From positions 1-64,000 of the forward strand of contig CAMAWT010000012.1 in the NCBI GenBank assembly GCA_945862065.1: a DNA stretch of 64,000 nt, written 5' to 3'. The notes under the pieces are model-generated. The model saw only the letters and a list, made by a program, of their open reading frames with translations, was not told where the DNA came from and did no database searches. Both the position numbers and the translations under genes were made by a program. Positions 8,464-16,165 of this stretch are shown one piece after another (within the stretch, counting starts at the first letter, position 1; every line of letters starts with the position of its first letter). The stretch comes from Flavobacterium psychrophilum. GTDB taxonomy: Bacteria; Bacteroidota; Bacteroidia; Flavobacteriales; Flavobacteriaceae.

Positions 8464-9627
8464 TTATTTACTTGCGAACATTTTTACATCTTGTTCCGAT
8501 ATTTCATTTCCTCCTAAAATAATCAAACGTTCAATTACATTTCGTAATTCTCTTATATTACCTGTCCAATCATAAGCTTGTAACAATAAAATTGCCTTAG
8601 GTTCAAAAGATTTGATGGCGTTTCCTTGTTCTTCTGCAATTTTCATTGCAAAATGAGAAATCAGTAACGGAATATCATCTCTGCGTTCGTTCAACGAAGG
8701 AACTTTTATTAAAATAACGGCTAAACGATGGTATAAATCTTCTCTAAAACGACCTACTTCAATTTCTTTTTTCAGGTCTTTATTGGTTGCTGCAATAACA
8801 CGAACATTCACTTTAATATCTTTGTCTGCACCTACTCTAGTTATCATATTTTCTTGCAAGGCACGCAGTACTTTGGCTTGCGCCGATAAACTCATATCGC
8901 CAATTTCATCAAGAAAAATAGTTCCTCTATCTGCTGCTTCAAATTTTCCGGCTCTGTCTTTTACGGCAGAAGTGAACGCTCCTTTTACGTGACCAAACAA
9001 CTCACTTTCAATCAACTCTGAAGGAATTGCAGCGCAGTTTACTTCAATTAACGGGAAATCGGCACGCTCACTTTTTTCGTGTAATTGATGTGCTACAAGT
9101 TCTTTTCCGGTTCCGTTGGGTCCTGTAATTAAAACCCTTGCATCAGTAATAGCTACTTTTTCTATCATATCCTTAATATGATTGATAGGTTCCGAAGCAC
9201 CAATCATTTCGTAGTTTTTACTAACTTTTTTCTTCAGTATTTTGTTTTCAACTACTAATTGTTTTTTGTCTAATGCATTTCGAACCGTATTCAAAAGTCG
9301 GTTCAAATCGGGTGGTTTTGAAATATAATCAAAGGCTCCCAATCTCATGGTGTTGATGGCTGTTTCCATATCGCCATGCCCAGAAATCATGACCATTGGT
9401 ATTTCTGGTTTTATTTTTTTTACTGCTTGGAGTAATTCTTCACCGTCCATTTTAGGCATTTTGATATCACAAAGCACCAAATCATAATCGGTGTTTTTGA
9501 TTTTATCCAATGCTTGAAGTCCGTCTTCTGCTTCTTCAACTTGATAGGTATCACTTTCTTCTGAAAGAATTTTAGATAATACGCGTCTTATCGCTGCCTC
9601 GTCTTCTACAATTAAAATTTTTGACAT
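8464..9627 (-). CDS. NtrC-type response regulator without DNA-binding domain
   Basis: 387 residues: receiver domain 1-~118 with phospho-acceptor Asp54 (VLCDIKMPKMDG) and Lys104 (YISKPP); sigma-54 AAA+ domain ~140-375 with Walker A GPNGTGKE at 169-176, sigma-54 contact loop GAFTSA at 216-221, Walker B GTIFLDEIGD at 235-244 and sensor II GNIREL at 356-361. The protein ends 12 residues after ...IILGGNEISEQ, with no Fis-type helix-turn-helix. The family norm is ~450-480 residues and GAFTGA. It probably activates RpoN promoters from solution, like FlgR. No histidine kinase is adjacent. Confidence 0.9.
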   Translation of the reverse strand: MSKILIVEDEAAIRRVLSKILSEESDTYQVEEAEDGLQALDKIKNTDYDLVLCDIKMPKMDGEELLQAVKKIKPEIPMVMISGHGDMETAINTMRLGAFDYISKPPDLNRLLNTVRNALDKKQLVVENKILKKKVSKNYEMIGASEPINHIKDMIEKVAITDARVLITGPNGTGKELVAHQLHEKSERADFPLIEVNCAAIPSELIESELFGHVKGAFTSAVKDRAGKFEAADRGTIFLDEIGDMSLSAQAKVLRALQENMITRVGADKDIKVNVRVIAATNKDLKKEIEVGRFREDLYHRLAVILIKVPSLNERRDDIPLLISHFAMKIAEEQGNAIKSFEPKAILLLQAYDWTGNIRELRNVIERLIILGGNEISEQDVKMFASK

Positions 9628-9654
9628 AAATATGGAAATGACTTTTTATTTTGA

Positions 9655-9662
9655 CAAAGATA
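9655..9662 (-). promoter_or_regulatory. -7 promoter element of the NtrC-type regulator
   Basis: TATCTTTG on the minus strand, a perfect TAnnTTTG, 28 nt before the ATG. A TTTC lies 19 nt upstream in the -33 position. Confidence 0.65.
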
Positions 9663-9719
9663 CACATTCGAAAAGAAGTTTGAAACGTAACCAAAAAGTA
9701 TCCTACTGAAAATTTACTT

Positions 9720-11018
9720 TTAATATTTCAACCATTTGTAAAGTTCTTTCCATGTTGGTTTTTTACCATACATAAGAATTCCGACTCTGTATATTTTGGA
9801 TGCAAACCAAACCACTCCAAAGAAAGAGGCAAACAAAATAGTCATAGAAATCGCAATCTGCCACCAAGGCACACCAAACGGAATTCGCATCATCATTACT
9901 ATAGGTGAGGTTAACGGAATCATTGAAAAAACAGTTGCAATAGTTCCGTGTGGATCGTTGATTACAGTGAAAAAACCAATGTACACCCCTAATATTAAAG
10001 GCATTATAATGGGCAACAAGAATTGTTGCGAATCGGTTTCATTATCAACTGCAGCTCCAATGGAGGCATAAAACGAACTATATAAAAAATAGCCCCCAAT
10101 AAAATAAATAATGAATGAAATCAAAATGGTAAAAATGGGTAAATTCAATATTTCTTTTAAATACATCTGCATGGTGCCCGCCATTCCTTCTTGTGCCGTT
10201 TGCATAACTTGCGCATTTGGACCCGCGCCAACTTGTGCTCCAAAAACAGTGGATAAAATGGTAATGGCTGTTAACCCAAGAAGCGCCCAAATTATAAATT
10301 GCAAAATTCCCGCCAATGAAGTTCCGATGATTTTTCCCATCATTAATTGAAAAGGTTTTACTGAGGATATAATCACTTCAATAATACGAGATGTTTTTTC
10401 TTCGATAACACTTCGCATTACCATATTTCCGTAAATCACAATAAACATCATAATTAAATATCCAAAGGCACCGCCTATTCCGATTTTTATTTCATTCAAT
10501 CCTATCAAGGCTTCCTCTCCCGATGCTTTTTCTAATTGAATCGAAACATCGGCTTTTGCTTTTTCAATGGCAGTTGTATCAAGCCCCGATTTGATGTAAT
10601 TATCTTGGGTTATTTTATCGGCAATGGTGCTTTCTAAATCTTCAATAAACATAACACTCGGACTTTCATTTGAAATGAATTGCATATTTTTTTGAAGTAC
10701 TTTATTATCTGAAGATTTTGGTACAAAAAGAATTCCTTCATACGCTTCAGAAACGATGCTATCCTTTAATACCGACATGTGCACATTGGAAAGATCCAAA
10801 TACTTATATTCTTCATCACTTTTAAATTCTTTGACAAACAAACCAGATTCGTCATGAACGGCGATGGTTTTCAAATCGGCTTTCATCGAACTTAAAAACC
10901 CAACAAAAACAGAAATTCCAACAAAAAGTAACGGACTTAAAAAAGTCATTACGATAAATGATTTATTACGAACTTTGGCAATAAATTCTCTTTTTATAAT
11001 TAATATTAATTTGCTCAT
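9720..11018 (-). CDS. ABC-2 type exporter permease (NatB-like)
   Basis: 432-residue membrane protein of the ABC-2 permease family. One N-terminal helix (NKSFIVMTFLSPLLFVGISV), a large extracytoplasmic domain (~45-185), then five or more helices (GGAFGYLIMMFIVIYGNMVM onward). The conserved core VIEEKTSRIIEVIISSVKPFQLMMGKI is typical of NatB/YhaP permeases. It starts 10 bp after the ATPase gene and forms a two-gene operon with it. Family members export sodium, peptides or drugs; the substrate here is unknown. Confidence 0.85.
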   Translation of the reverse strand: MSKLILIIKREFIAKVRNKSFIVMTFLSPLLFVGISVFVGFLSSMKADLKTIAVHDESGLFVKEFKSDEEYKYLDLSNVHMSVLKDSIVSEAYEGILFVPKSSDNKVLQKNMQFISNESPSVMFIEDLESTIADKITQDNYIKSGLDTTAIEKAKADVSIQLEKASGEEALIGLNEIKIGIGGAFGYLIMMFIVIYGNMVMRSVIEEKTSRIIEVIISSVKPFQLMMGKIIGTSLAGILQFIIWALLGLTAITILSTVFGAQVGAGPNAQVMQTAQEGMAGTMQMYLKEILNLPIFTILISFIIYFIGGYFLYSSFYASIGAAVDNETDSQQFLLPIIMPLILGVYIGFFTVINDPHGTIATVFSMIPLTSPIVMMMRIPFGVPWWQIAISMTILFASFFGVVWFASKIYRVGILMYGKKPTWKELYKWLKY

Positions 11019-11028
11019 GGTCGTATAA

Positions 11029-11949
11029 TTATTCGGTTACAGATTGGATGAAAATATCGTTTACACTCGGAATTTTTTCCAAAAAATGAGTTACTTGACC
11101 ACGCTGAACAAGTACGTTCAACAACTCGTTTGGAGTTGCAGTCCCTAACTGAATTTCTAGTTTCAACTCGTCATTTAAGGATTTAAAATTAGTTGGTGAT
11201 AAGGTGAACTTCTGAGTCAAATCATACATTAAGCCTTCAACATTGTCTGAAATTATTCCTACTTCAAAACTATTAGTTCTGAATTGTTTTTTGACATCGG
11301 TCAATTTACCTTCAATCAATTTATTTGATTTGTGAATAAGTGCAATATGATCGCACATTTCCTCCACACTTTCCATTCTGTGGGTCGAAAATATAACGGA
11401 AGTACCTTGTTTGTTGAGTTCGATGATTTCATCTTTAATCAAATTGGCATTTACAGGATCAAATCCAGAAAAAGGTTCGTCCAAAATCAATAATTTGGGT
11501 TGGTGCAAAACTGTTACCACAAACTGAATTTTTTGTGCCATTCCTTTCGAAAGTTCTTGGATTTTCTTGTTCCACCAACCTTCAATTTCTAGACGTTCAA
11601 ACCAATATTTGAGTTGTTTTTGTGCATCTTGTTTAGACAATCCTTTTAGCTGTGCCAAATACAAACATTGTTCACCCACTTTCATTGATTTGTACAAACC
11701 ACGTTCTTCGGGCATGTATCCAATATACTGAACATCATCAGGTTGCAATAATTTTCCATCCAGCAAAACCTGACCCGAATCGGGCATGGTTATTTGATTG
11801 ATAATTCGAATTAAAGAGGTTTTTCCTGCACCGTTTGGACCTAATAATCCGTAAATACTTCCCTTTGGTATGGTTAAAGAAACTTCGTTCAATGCGGTAT
11901 AATCACCATAGGTTTTAACCACATTTTGTACTTCAAGAATTGCGCTCAT
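11029..11949 (-). CDS. ABC transporter ATP-binding protein (NatA-like)
   Basis: 306 residues. Walker A GPNGAGKTS at ~36-44, Q-loop GYMPEERGLY, an ABC signature of the form ELSKGMAQK in place of LSGGQ, Walker B LLILDEPFSGFDP and switch His in FSTHRMESVEE. The signature and the extra ~80-residue C-terminal domain are usual for the NatA group. It is the first gene of an exporter operon with the permease that follows. Only a weak -7-like box (TAAATTTA) is seen upstream. Confidence 0.9.
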   Translation of the reverse strand: MSAILEVQNVVKTYGDYTALNEVSLTIPKGSIYGLLGPNGAGKTSLIRIINQITMPDSGQVLLDGKLLQPDDVQYIGYMPEERGLYKSMKVGEQCLYLAQLKGLSKQDAQKQLKYWFERLEIEGWWNKKIQELSKGMAQKIQFVVTVLHQPKLLILDEPFSGFDPVNANLIKDEIIELNKQGTSVIFSTHRMESVEEMCDHIALIHKSNKLIEGKLTDVKKQFRTNSFEVGIISDNVEGLMYDLTQKFTLSPTNFKSLNDELKLEIQLGTATPNELLNVLVQRGQVTHFLEKIPSVNDIFIQSVTE

Positions 11950-12090
11950 ACGTGAAATTTTATAGGTGTAAATTTAGGTGATTAGTAGGAATAAACACCA
12001 ATTTGTTACAGGATTTTTAAAAAGAAAATTGCAATTTTAATTACGATATTTTGAAATTAGATTTTTAATGTTTTAATCCAATAGTATGAC

Positions 12091-12133
12091 AAAAAAAAAC
12101 CACCTCAATACAAATTGCATCTTCAGTGGCTTT
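12091..12133 (-). terminator. Terminator after grpE-dnaJ
   Basis: On the minus strand an imperfect hairpin with GCCAC paired to GTGG is followed by a run of T residues. It lies ~25 bp past the dnaJ stop. Confidence 0.6.
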
Positions 12134-12155
12134 ATCTATTTTGAACTATTTTTTT

Positions 12156-13265
12156 TTAAGAAAACATATCTTTTACTTTTTCAAAAAATGATTTGTCTGA
12201 TTTTTCTGGATTTGGGATGAAATTATCGTCCGTCAATGATTTCTCAAAAAATTGACGTTGTTCTTTGTTCAATGTTTTTGGCGTCCAAACGTTTACGTGT
12301 ACTAATAAATCACCATTACCATAACTGTTCAAACTCGGAATTCCTTTTCCTTTCAATCGCAAAATTTTACCTGATTGTAGTCCTTCCTCTAGCTTGATTC
12401 TGACTTTACCATTTACGGTTTCAATCTCTTTTGAAACGCCCAAAGCTGCTTCAGGAAAACTAATATACAAATCGTAATGAAGATTTTCTCCCTCTCGCTT
12501 CAAAAACTCATGTTCTACCTCTTCTACAGCAACAATTAAATCGCCAGGAACTCCATTTCCTGGTGCATCGTTTCCTTTAGATGAGACTTTTAGTTGCATG
12601 CCATCAACCACTCCTGCCGGAATTTTAATTGAAACGGTTTCGTCTTCCAAAATCATTCCTTGTGCATCAGCATTGGCTGGTTTGCTTTCAATAGATTGAC
12701 CTGCTCCGCCACATGTTGGACAGGTTGAAGCCGATTGCATTCGACCCAAAATGGTGTTGGTAACACGCAATACTTGGCCTTGACCGTTGCAAGTGCTACA
12801 GGTTTTATATTTTACGCCTTGTGCTTGAATTTTACGTTTTACTTTAACCTTTTTCTCAACTCCGTTGGCAATTTCTTCCAAAGTTAATTTTACCTTGATA
12901 CGTAAATTGCTCCCTTTCACTCTGCGTTGACCGCCACCGCCGCCGCCAAATCCGCCAAAACCTCCTCCGCCAAAAATGTTACCAAATTGACTGAAGATAT
13001 CATCCATATTCATACCGCCACCGCCGCCAAAACCGCCGCCACCGTCAAAAGCTTGATGACCATATTGATCATATTTGGCTTTCTTTTGCGAATCGCTTAA
13101 TATTTCATACGCTTCTGCTGCTTCTTTGAATTTTTCTTCGGCTTGCTTGTCGCCTGGATTTTTGTCAGGGTGAAATTCAATCGCTTTTTTTCGATAAGCC
13201 TTTTTGATTTCGGCTTCCGAAGCTGATTTAGTAATACCTAATATTTCGTAAAAATCTTTTTTCAT
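12156..13265 (-). CDS. dnaJ: Chaperone DnaJ (Hsp40)
   Basis: 369 residues: J domain 1-~70 with the HPD triad (FHPDKNPG, ~32-39) that stimulates DnaK ATPase, a very Gly-rich linker 74-113, a shortened zinc region, then the C-terminal substrate-binding beta domains. Only two of the usual four CxxCxGxG motifs are present, CSTCNGQG at 156 and CPTCGGAG at 182. That would leave one zinc site rather than two. It follows grpE by 41 bp in one operon; dnaK is not in the window. Confidence 0.95.
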   Translation of the reverse strand: MKKDFYEILGITKSASEAEIKKAYRKKAIEFHPDKNPGDKQAEEKFKEAAEAYEILSDSQKKAKYDQYGHQAFDGGGGFGGGGGMNMDDIFSQFGNIFGGGGFGGFGGGGGGQRRVKGSNLRIKVKLTLEEIANGVEKKVKVKRKIQAQGVKYKTCSTCNGQGQVLRVTNTILGRMQSASTCPTCGGAGQSIESKPANADAQGMILEDETVSIKIPAGVVDGMQLKVSSKGNDAPGNGVPGDLIVAVEEVEHEFLKREGENLHYDLYISFPEAALGVSKEIETVNGKVRIKLEEGLQSGKILRLKGKGIPSLNSYGNGDLLVHVNVWTPKTLNKEQRQFFEKSLTDDNFIPNPEKSDKSFFEKVKDMFS

Positions 13266-13306
13266 TTTTGTTTCAATTTAATACCGAACCCATAAAAATG
13301 GGAGGT

Positions 13307-13846
13307 TTATTGTCCGATAACCACTTTTGGAAAACGGATAATTTTGTCGCCTAGTTTGTATCCTTTTTCAAGAATGTCTACAATTTTTCCTTTCAAGTTG
13401 TCGGTCGGAGCTGGAATTTGTGTTATTGCTTCAGCAAAATCAGCATTAAAAGGGTCGCCAACAGCAAGTTCTACTTGTTCGAGGCCTTTTGATGTTAAGG
13501 TCGATTTAAGTTTTTCGTGAATGAGTTCAACACCTTTTAGCATTACTTCATCTTCCGATTTAGCAATTTCAATCATAGCTCTGTCAAAATCGTCTAAAAC
13601 TGGCAATATGGCTTGTAAAACCTCTTGATTGGCAGTTTTGAATAATTCGATTCGCTCCTTGGAAGTACGTCTTTTATAGTTTTCAAATTCAGCAAAAAGA
13701 CGGATGTATTTGTCTTTTTCGGTTGCTAAATCTTGTGTTAATTGTTCTTCTACCGAAAGCTCAACTACAGGCTCTTGTGTGTCTGTAACGATTTCTGTTA
13801 CGGTTTGATCTGCAATTGGTTCGTTTTCTGATTTTTCAGTACTCAT
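13307..13846 (-). CDS. grpE: Nucleotide exchange factor GrpE
   Basis: Acidic N-terminus, then a coiled coil (EEQLTQDLATEKDKYIRLFA) with the GrpE core FAEFENYKRRTSKE, and a C-terminal beta domain (GVELIHEKL, VGDPFNADFAEAI, GYKLGDKIIRFPKVVIGQ). GrpE releases ADP from DnaK. An in-frame ATG exists at 13924, but a perfect -7 box lies at 13910-13917, so transcription starts downstream of that codon. The start MSTEKSENE at 13846 is therefore chosen, giving 179 residues; Met codons at 13900 and 13891 are less likely. It leads the operon with dnaJ. Confidence 0.9.
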   Translation of the reverse strand: MSTEKSENEPIADQTVTEIVTDTQEPVVELSVEEQLTQDLATEKDKYIRLFAEFENYKRRTSKERIELFKTANQEVLQAILPVLDDFDRAMIEIAKSEDEVMLKGVELIHEKLKSTLTSKGLEQVELAVGDPFNADFAEAITQIPAPTDNLKGKIVDILEKGYKLGDKIIRFPKVVIGQ

Positions 13847-13909
13847 TGTTTTGTTATTTTTATTATTTTGAAAAATAGTCTTGAATTTCATCGTTTTCAT
13901 TTTGAAATG

Positions 13910-13942
13910 CAAAAGTACTGCCATTTGTTTAAAAATGTCAAA
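13910..13942 (-). promoter_or_regulatory. Promoter of grpE-dnaJ
   Basis: Minus strand: TTTG (13939-13942), 21 nt, TACTTTTG (13910-13917). It lies inside the longest possible grpE reading frame and so rules out the most upstream ATG. Confidence 0.75.
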
Positions 13943-14013
13943 TTGTCATTATTTATTTTTGGGTGGTTGTATTTTACATGTTGCTTTTTTTTGCCAAAGA
14001 TTCAAAGATTTAA

Positions 14014-14053
14014 GGGATTTTTTTTGCAAAAAAAGATACACGCAAAAAATCCC
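14014..14053. other. Inverted repeat in the grpE upstream region
   Basis: GGGATTTTTTTTGC (14014-14027) pairs with GCAAAAAATCCC (14042-14053). A GC-rich inverted stretch (CCCCCTCTGGGGTTGGGGG) follows at 14065-14083. Both adjoin repeat copy J. The gap 13925-14387 holds no gene. Confidence 0.5.
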
Positions 14054-14086
14054 GTCCCAACAGCTCCCCCTCTGGGGTTGGGGGCT

Positions 14087-14230
14087 TAGCCCAGATTGAA
14101 ATGGAAAGCCTTGTGAAGGCAAAAGCTATTTTTGCTTGGTGCAAAACAGCGACCAACGGAAGCTCGTTTTGTGCCAATGAAAAAAAGCTTTTGGCGAACA
14201 AGCTTGAAATGAAAAGCTGGAATGGCTTCT
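14087..14230 (+). repeat. Interspersed hairpin repeat, copy J (divergent, long-stem type)
   Basis: Starts TAGCCCAGATTGAA and ends GGCTTCT, the head and tail of the family, but the interior differs. It has a long imperfect hairpin with GGTGCAAAAC pairing to GTTTTGTGCC. Confidence 0.55.
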
Positions 14231-14286
14231 AAATATTATTTTTAAAACTTTAATATAATATTAACACTACATCGTTTTCGTTGTAG

Positions 14287-14390
14287 TAAATTTGTGGTAT
14301 AAAAGGTTTAAGTTATCATACACTATACAATATTTATTAATTCTGGTTTTAATTGGAGAAAGTTCTAGCTAACATCTAGAACTTTTTTTA
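14287..14390 (+). ncRNA. Candidate small RNA (orphan promoter plus terminator)
   Basis: A perfect TAAATTTG -7 box at 14287-14294 points rightward. About 65 nt after the expected start is a hairpin AGTTCTAG/CTAGAACT (14361-14368, 14376-14383) followed by seven T residues. No reading frame lies between. The predicted transcript is ~90 nt. No clear TTG is seen at -33, so this is tentative. Confidence 0.35.
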
Positions 14391-15293
14391 TTTAATGATT
14401 TCGTCTAGTGCAGTTTCTAGCGTTGGGAATTGAAATTGGAAGTTGTTATCCATTGCAATTTTAGGTACTATGTTTTTGGAATTGAAGAGTAAAATACTCA
14501 TTTCGCCTAAAATTAACTTCATGAACCATTGCGGAATATTGGGTAACCAAATGGTTTTGTGAAAACGTTTTGCAATGGCTTCTGTGAGTTCTTGATTGGT
14601 TACTTTTTCAGGTGCAACCGCGTTTATAATGCCCTCAATTTCACTATTTATCACCAAACTATATAGCTGTACTAAATCTGTGAGATGGATCCAAGATTGA
14701 ATTTGCTTCCCGGTGCCAAACGCTGAGCCAACGCCCATTTTGATAGGTTTGATTATTTCTAACAAGGCACCGCCTTTTGACGAATAAACCACTCCGGTTC
14801 GTATAAGGGATGTTTTTATATTTAGAAATTGAAATTTTTGGATAGATTCTTCCCATTTTTGTACTACCGATGACAGAAAACTTTGTTCGACTTCAGTTGT
14901 GGTTTCGTCATAAATGGCAGTTAAGCTATCTGGGTATATTGCTGTTCCTGATGCAGATATAATGTGTTTTACTTGATGAGAATTGGAACTTAATAAGTTA
15001 AAAAGTAATTTCGCCGATTTTGTTCTGCTGTCAAACAATTCTTTTTTGTAGCTATTAGTCCATCTTTTTGCGATGGTTGCCCCTGCCAAATGTACGATAA
15101 CATCAATTTCTTCAATACAATTTTTGTCAATGATGTTTTGGGTTGGGTTCCAATAAAATCCTTTGTAATTATTCTGATTTTCAACCTTTTCTTTTCGGGT
15201 TGTGAGGTAATGAATAGTATGATTTTGCTTGAGCAATTCCGCCACTAATTCTGTTCCGATAAGTCCGGTTGCACCCGTAATGAGGATTTTCAT
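14388..15293 (-). CDS. TIGR01777 family NAD(P)-dependent epimerase
   Basis: 301-residue short-chain dehydrogenase-like protein. The N-terminal Rossmann motif GATGLIGTELV (residues 7-17) and VIVHLAGA are the TIGR01777 (YfcH/SDR39U1) pattern, as is the C-terminal W-I-H-x-x-D block (SWIHLTDLV) and ..NQELTEAIAK.... Substrate unknown in the family. A TACTTTTG box lies 15 nt before the ATG. It stands alone, after the terminator of the GIN operon. Confidence 0.85.
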   Translation of the reverse strand: MKILITGATGLIGTELVAELLKQNHTIHYLTTRKEKVENQNNYKGFYWNPTQNIIDKNCIEEIDVIVHLAGATIAKRWTNSYKKELFDSRTKSAKLLFNLLSSNSHQVKHIISASGTAIYPDSLTAIYDETTTEVEQSFLSSVVQKWEESIQKFQFLNIKTSLIRTGVVYSSKGGALLEIIKPIKMGVGSAFGTGKQIQSWIHLTDLVQLYSLVINSEIEGIINAVAPEKVTNQELTEAIAKRFHKTIWLPNIPQWFMKLILGEMSILLFNSKNIVPKIAMDNNFQFQFPTLETALDEIIK

Positions 15294-15307
15294 TGCTTTT
15301 TTTTTTT

Positions 15308-15315
15308 CAAAAGTA
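15308..15315 (-). promoter_or_regulatory. -7 promoter element of the TIGR01777 gene
   Basis: Perfect TACTTTTG on the minus strand, close to the ATG, implying a very short leader. Confidence 0.6.
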
Positions 15316-15372
15316 CGCCATAAAACAAAACCTAAACACTTGAAAACATTAGTTTAACGTTTGTTTAATATT

Positions 15373-15407
15373 AAAAAAAAACATCCCGTAATGTGGGATG
15401 TTTTTTT
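15373..15407 (-). terminator. Terminator of the padR-pspC-GIN operon
   Basis: Stem ACATCCC / GGGATGT with long A and T runs on either side, ~15 bp past the GIN lipoprotein stop. Confidence 0.85.
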
Positions 15408-15423
15408 AGTCACTTTAAAATGA

Positions 15424-16164
15424 TTATTTTACAGAAACTGAACCACCAGATGATTCGTCTTTATTGATGATGGCAGGTTTTGTTACAGACTCTATTGATG
15501 AACCGCTTGAAGCAACCGCTTTTAGTTCTTGCAACGGATTTACTGAAGTTGTGCTTCCGCTTGACGCTTCTGATTCAGCTATATTAACTTCAAGATTTTC
15601 AGCAGTTATATCACTTCCGCTAGAAGCATCTGTATATAGTTTGAGGGCAATACCACTCAACGTGATGGAACTTCCGCTTGAACTTGTTGATCTAACTTCA
15701 TCATACTCAAGAATCGCTTCAATTTCACTTCCGCTACTGCTGTCTAAACGTATGGATGTGCCTTTCAAAGTAGTACCTACAGTAATTGTTGATCCGCTTG
15801 TGGATGTTAACCCTTCAATAACAGGCATATGAACACGAACAATCAATGTTTCTGATGAGTCAATCGTTTCATCTGAAGTAATAATCAAAACACCGTTTTC
15901 TACTTTTGTTGAAATATGTTCCAATAAATTTTGATCGGCTTCCACTTCTATACTTTTAAGTTCAGATTGAGAGATGACCACTTCTAGACCGCGTTCTACT
16001 TTTACTTTCGTGAAAGCGTCTTTAACATCTCTTTTTTCAATTGTTACATCACCTGTCCCATCAATTCCTTCACCCCAATCTACATCGAATTTACAAGATG
16101 AAAAAAGTAGCGCAATCAATGTAATGATTATTATTTTAGTCAGAATTACTATGTATTTTATCAT
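15424..16164 (-). CDS. GIN-domain (DUF2807) lipoprotein
   Basis: 246 residues with a lipoprotein signal (LIALLFSSC, Cys24). The mature part is the 'head GIN' fold: TKVKVERGLEVVISQSE, IEVEADQNLLEHI, VENGVLIITSDE. Then come regularly spaced SSGS motifs (SSSGSEIEA, SSSGSSITL, SSGSDITAE, SSGSTTSV, SSGSSIES), as expected for turns of a right-handed beta-helix. Role unknown; it is probably anchored in an envelope membrane. One base separates it from the PspC-domain gene, so the two are co-transcribed. A paralogue with the same domain is at 19136. Confidence 0.85.
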   Translation of the reverse strand: MIKYIVILTKIIIITLIALLFSSCKFDVDWGEGIDGTGDVTIEKRDVKDAFTKVKVERGLEVVISQSELKSIEVEADQNLLEHISTKVENGVLIITSDETIDSSETLIVRVHMPVIEGLTSTSGSTITVGTTLKGTSIRLDSSSGSEIEAILEYDEVRSTSSSGSSITLSGIALKLYTDASSGSDITAENLEVNIAESEASSGSTTSVNPLQELKAVASSGSSIESVTKPAIINKDESSGGSVSVK

Positions 16165-16165
16165 C

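Noticed and set aside
14010..14201. Minus-strand frame in the grpE upstream region
   Set aside because: It translates the hairpin repeat copy J; no conserved protein pattern.
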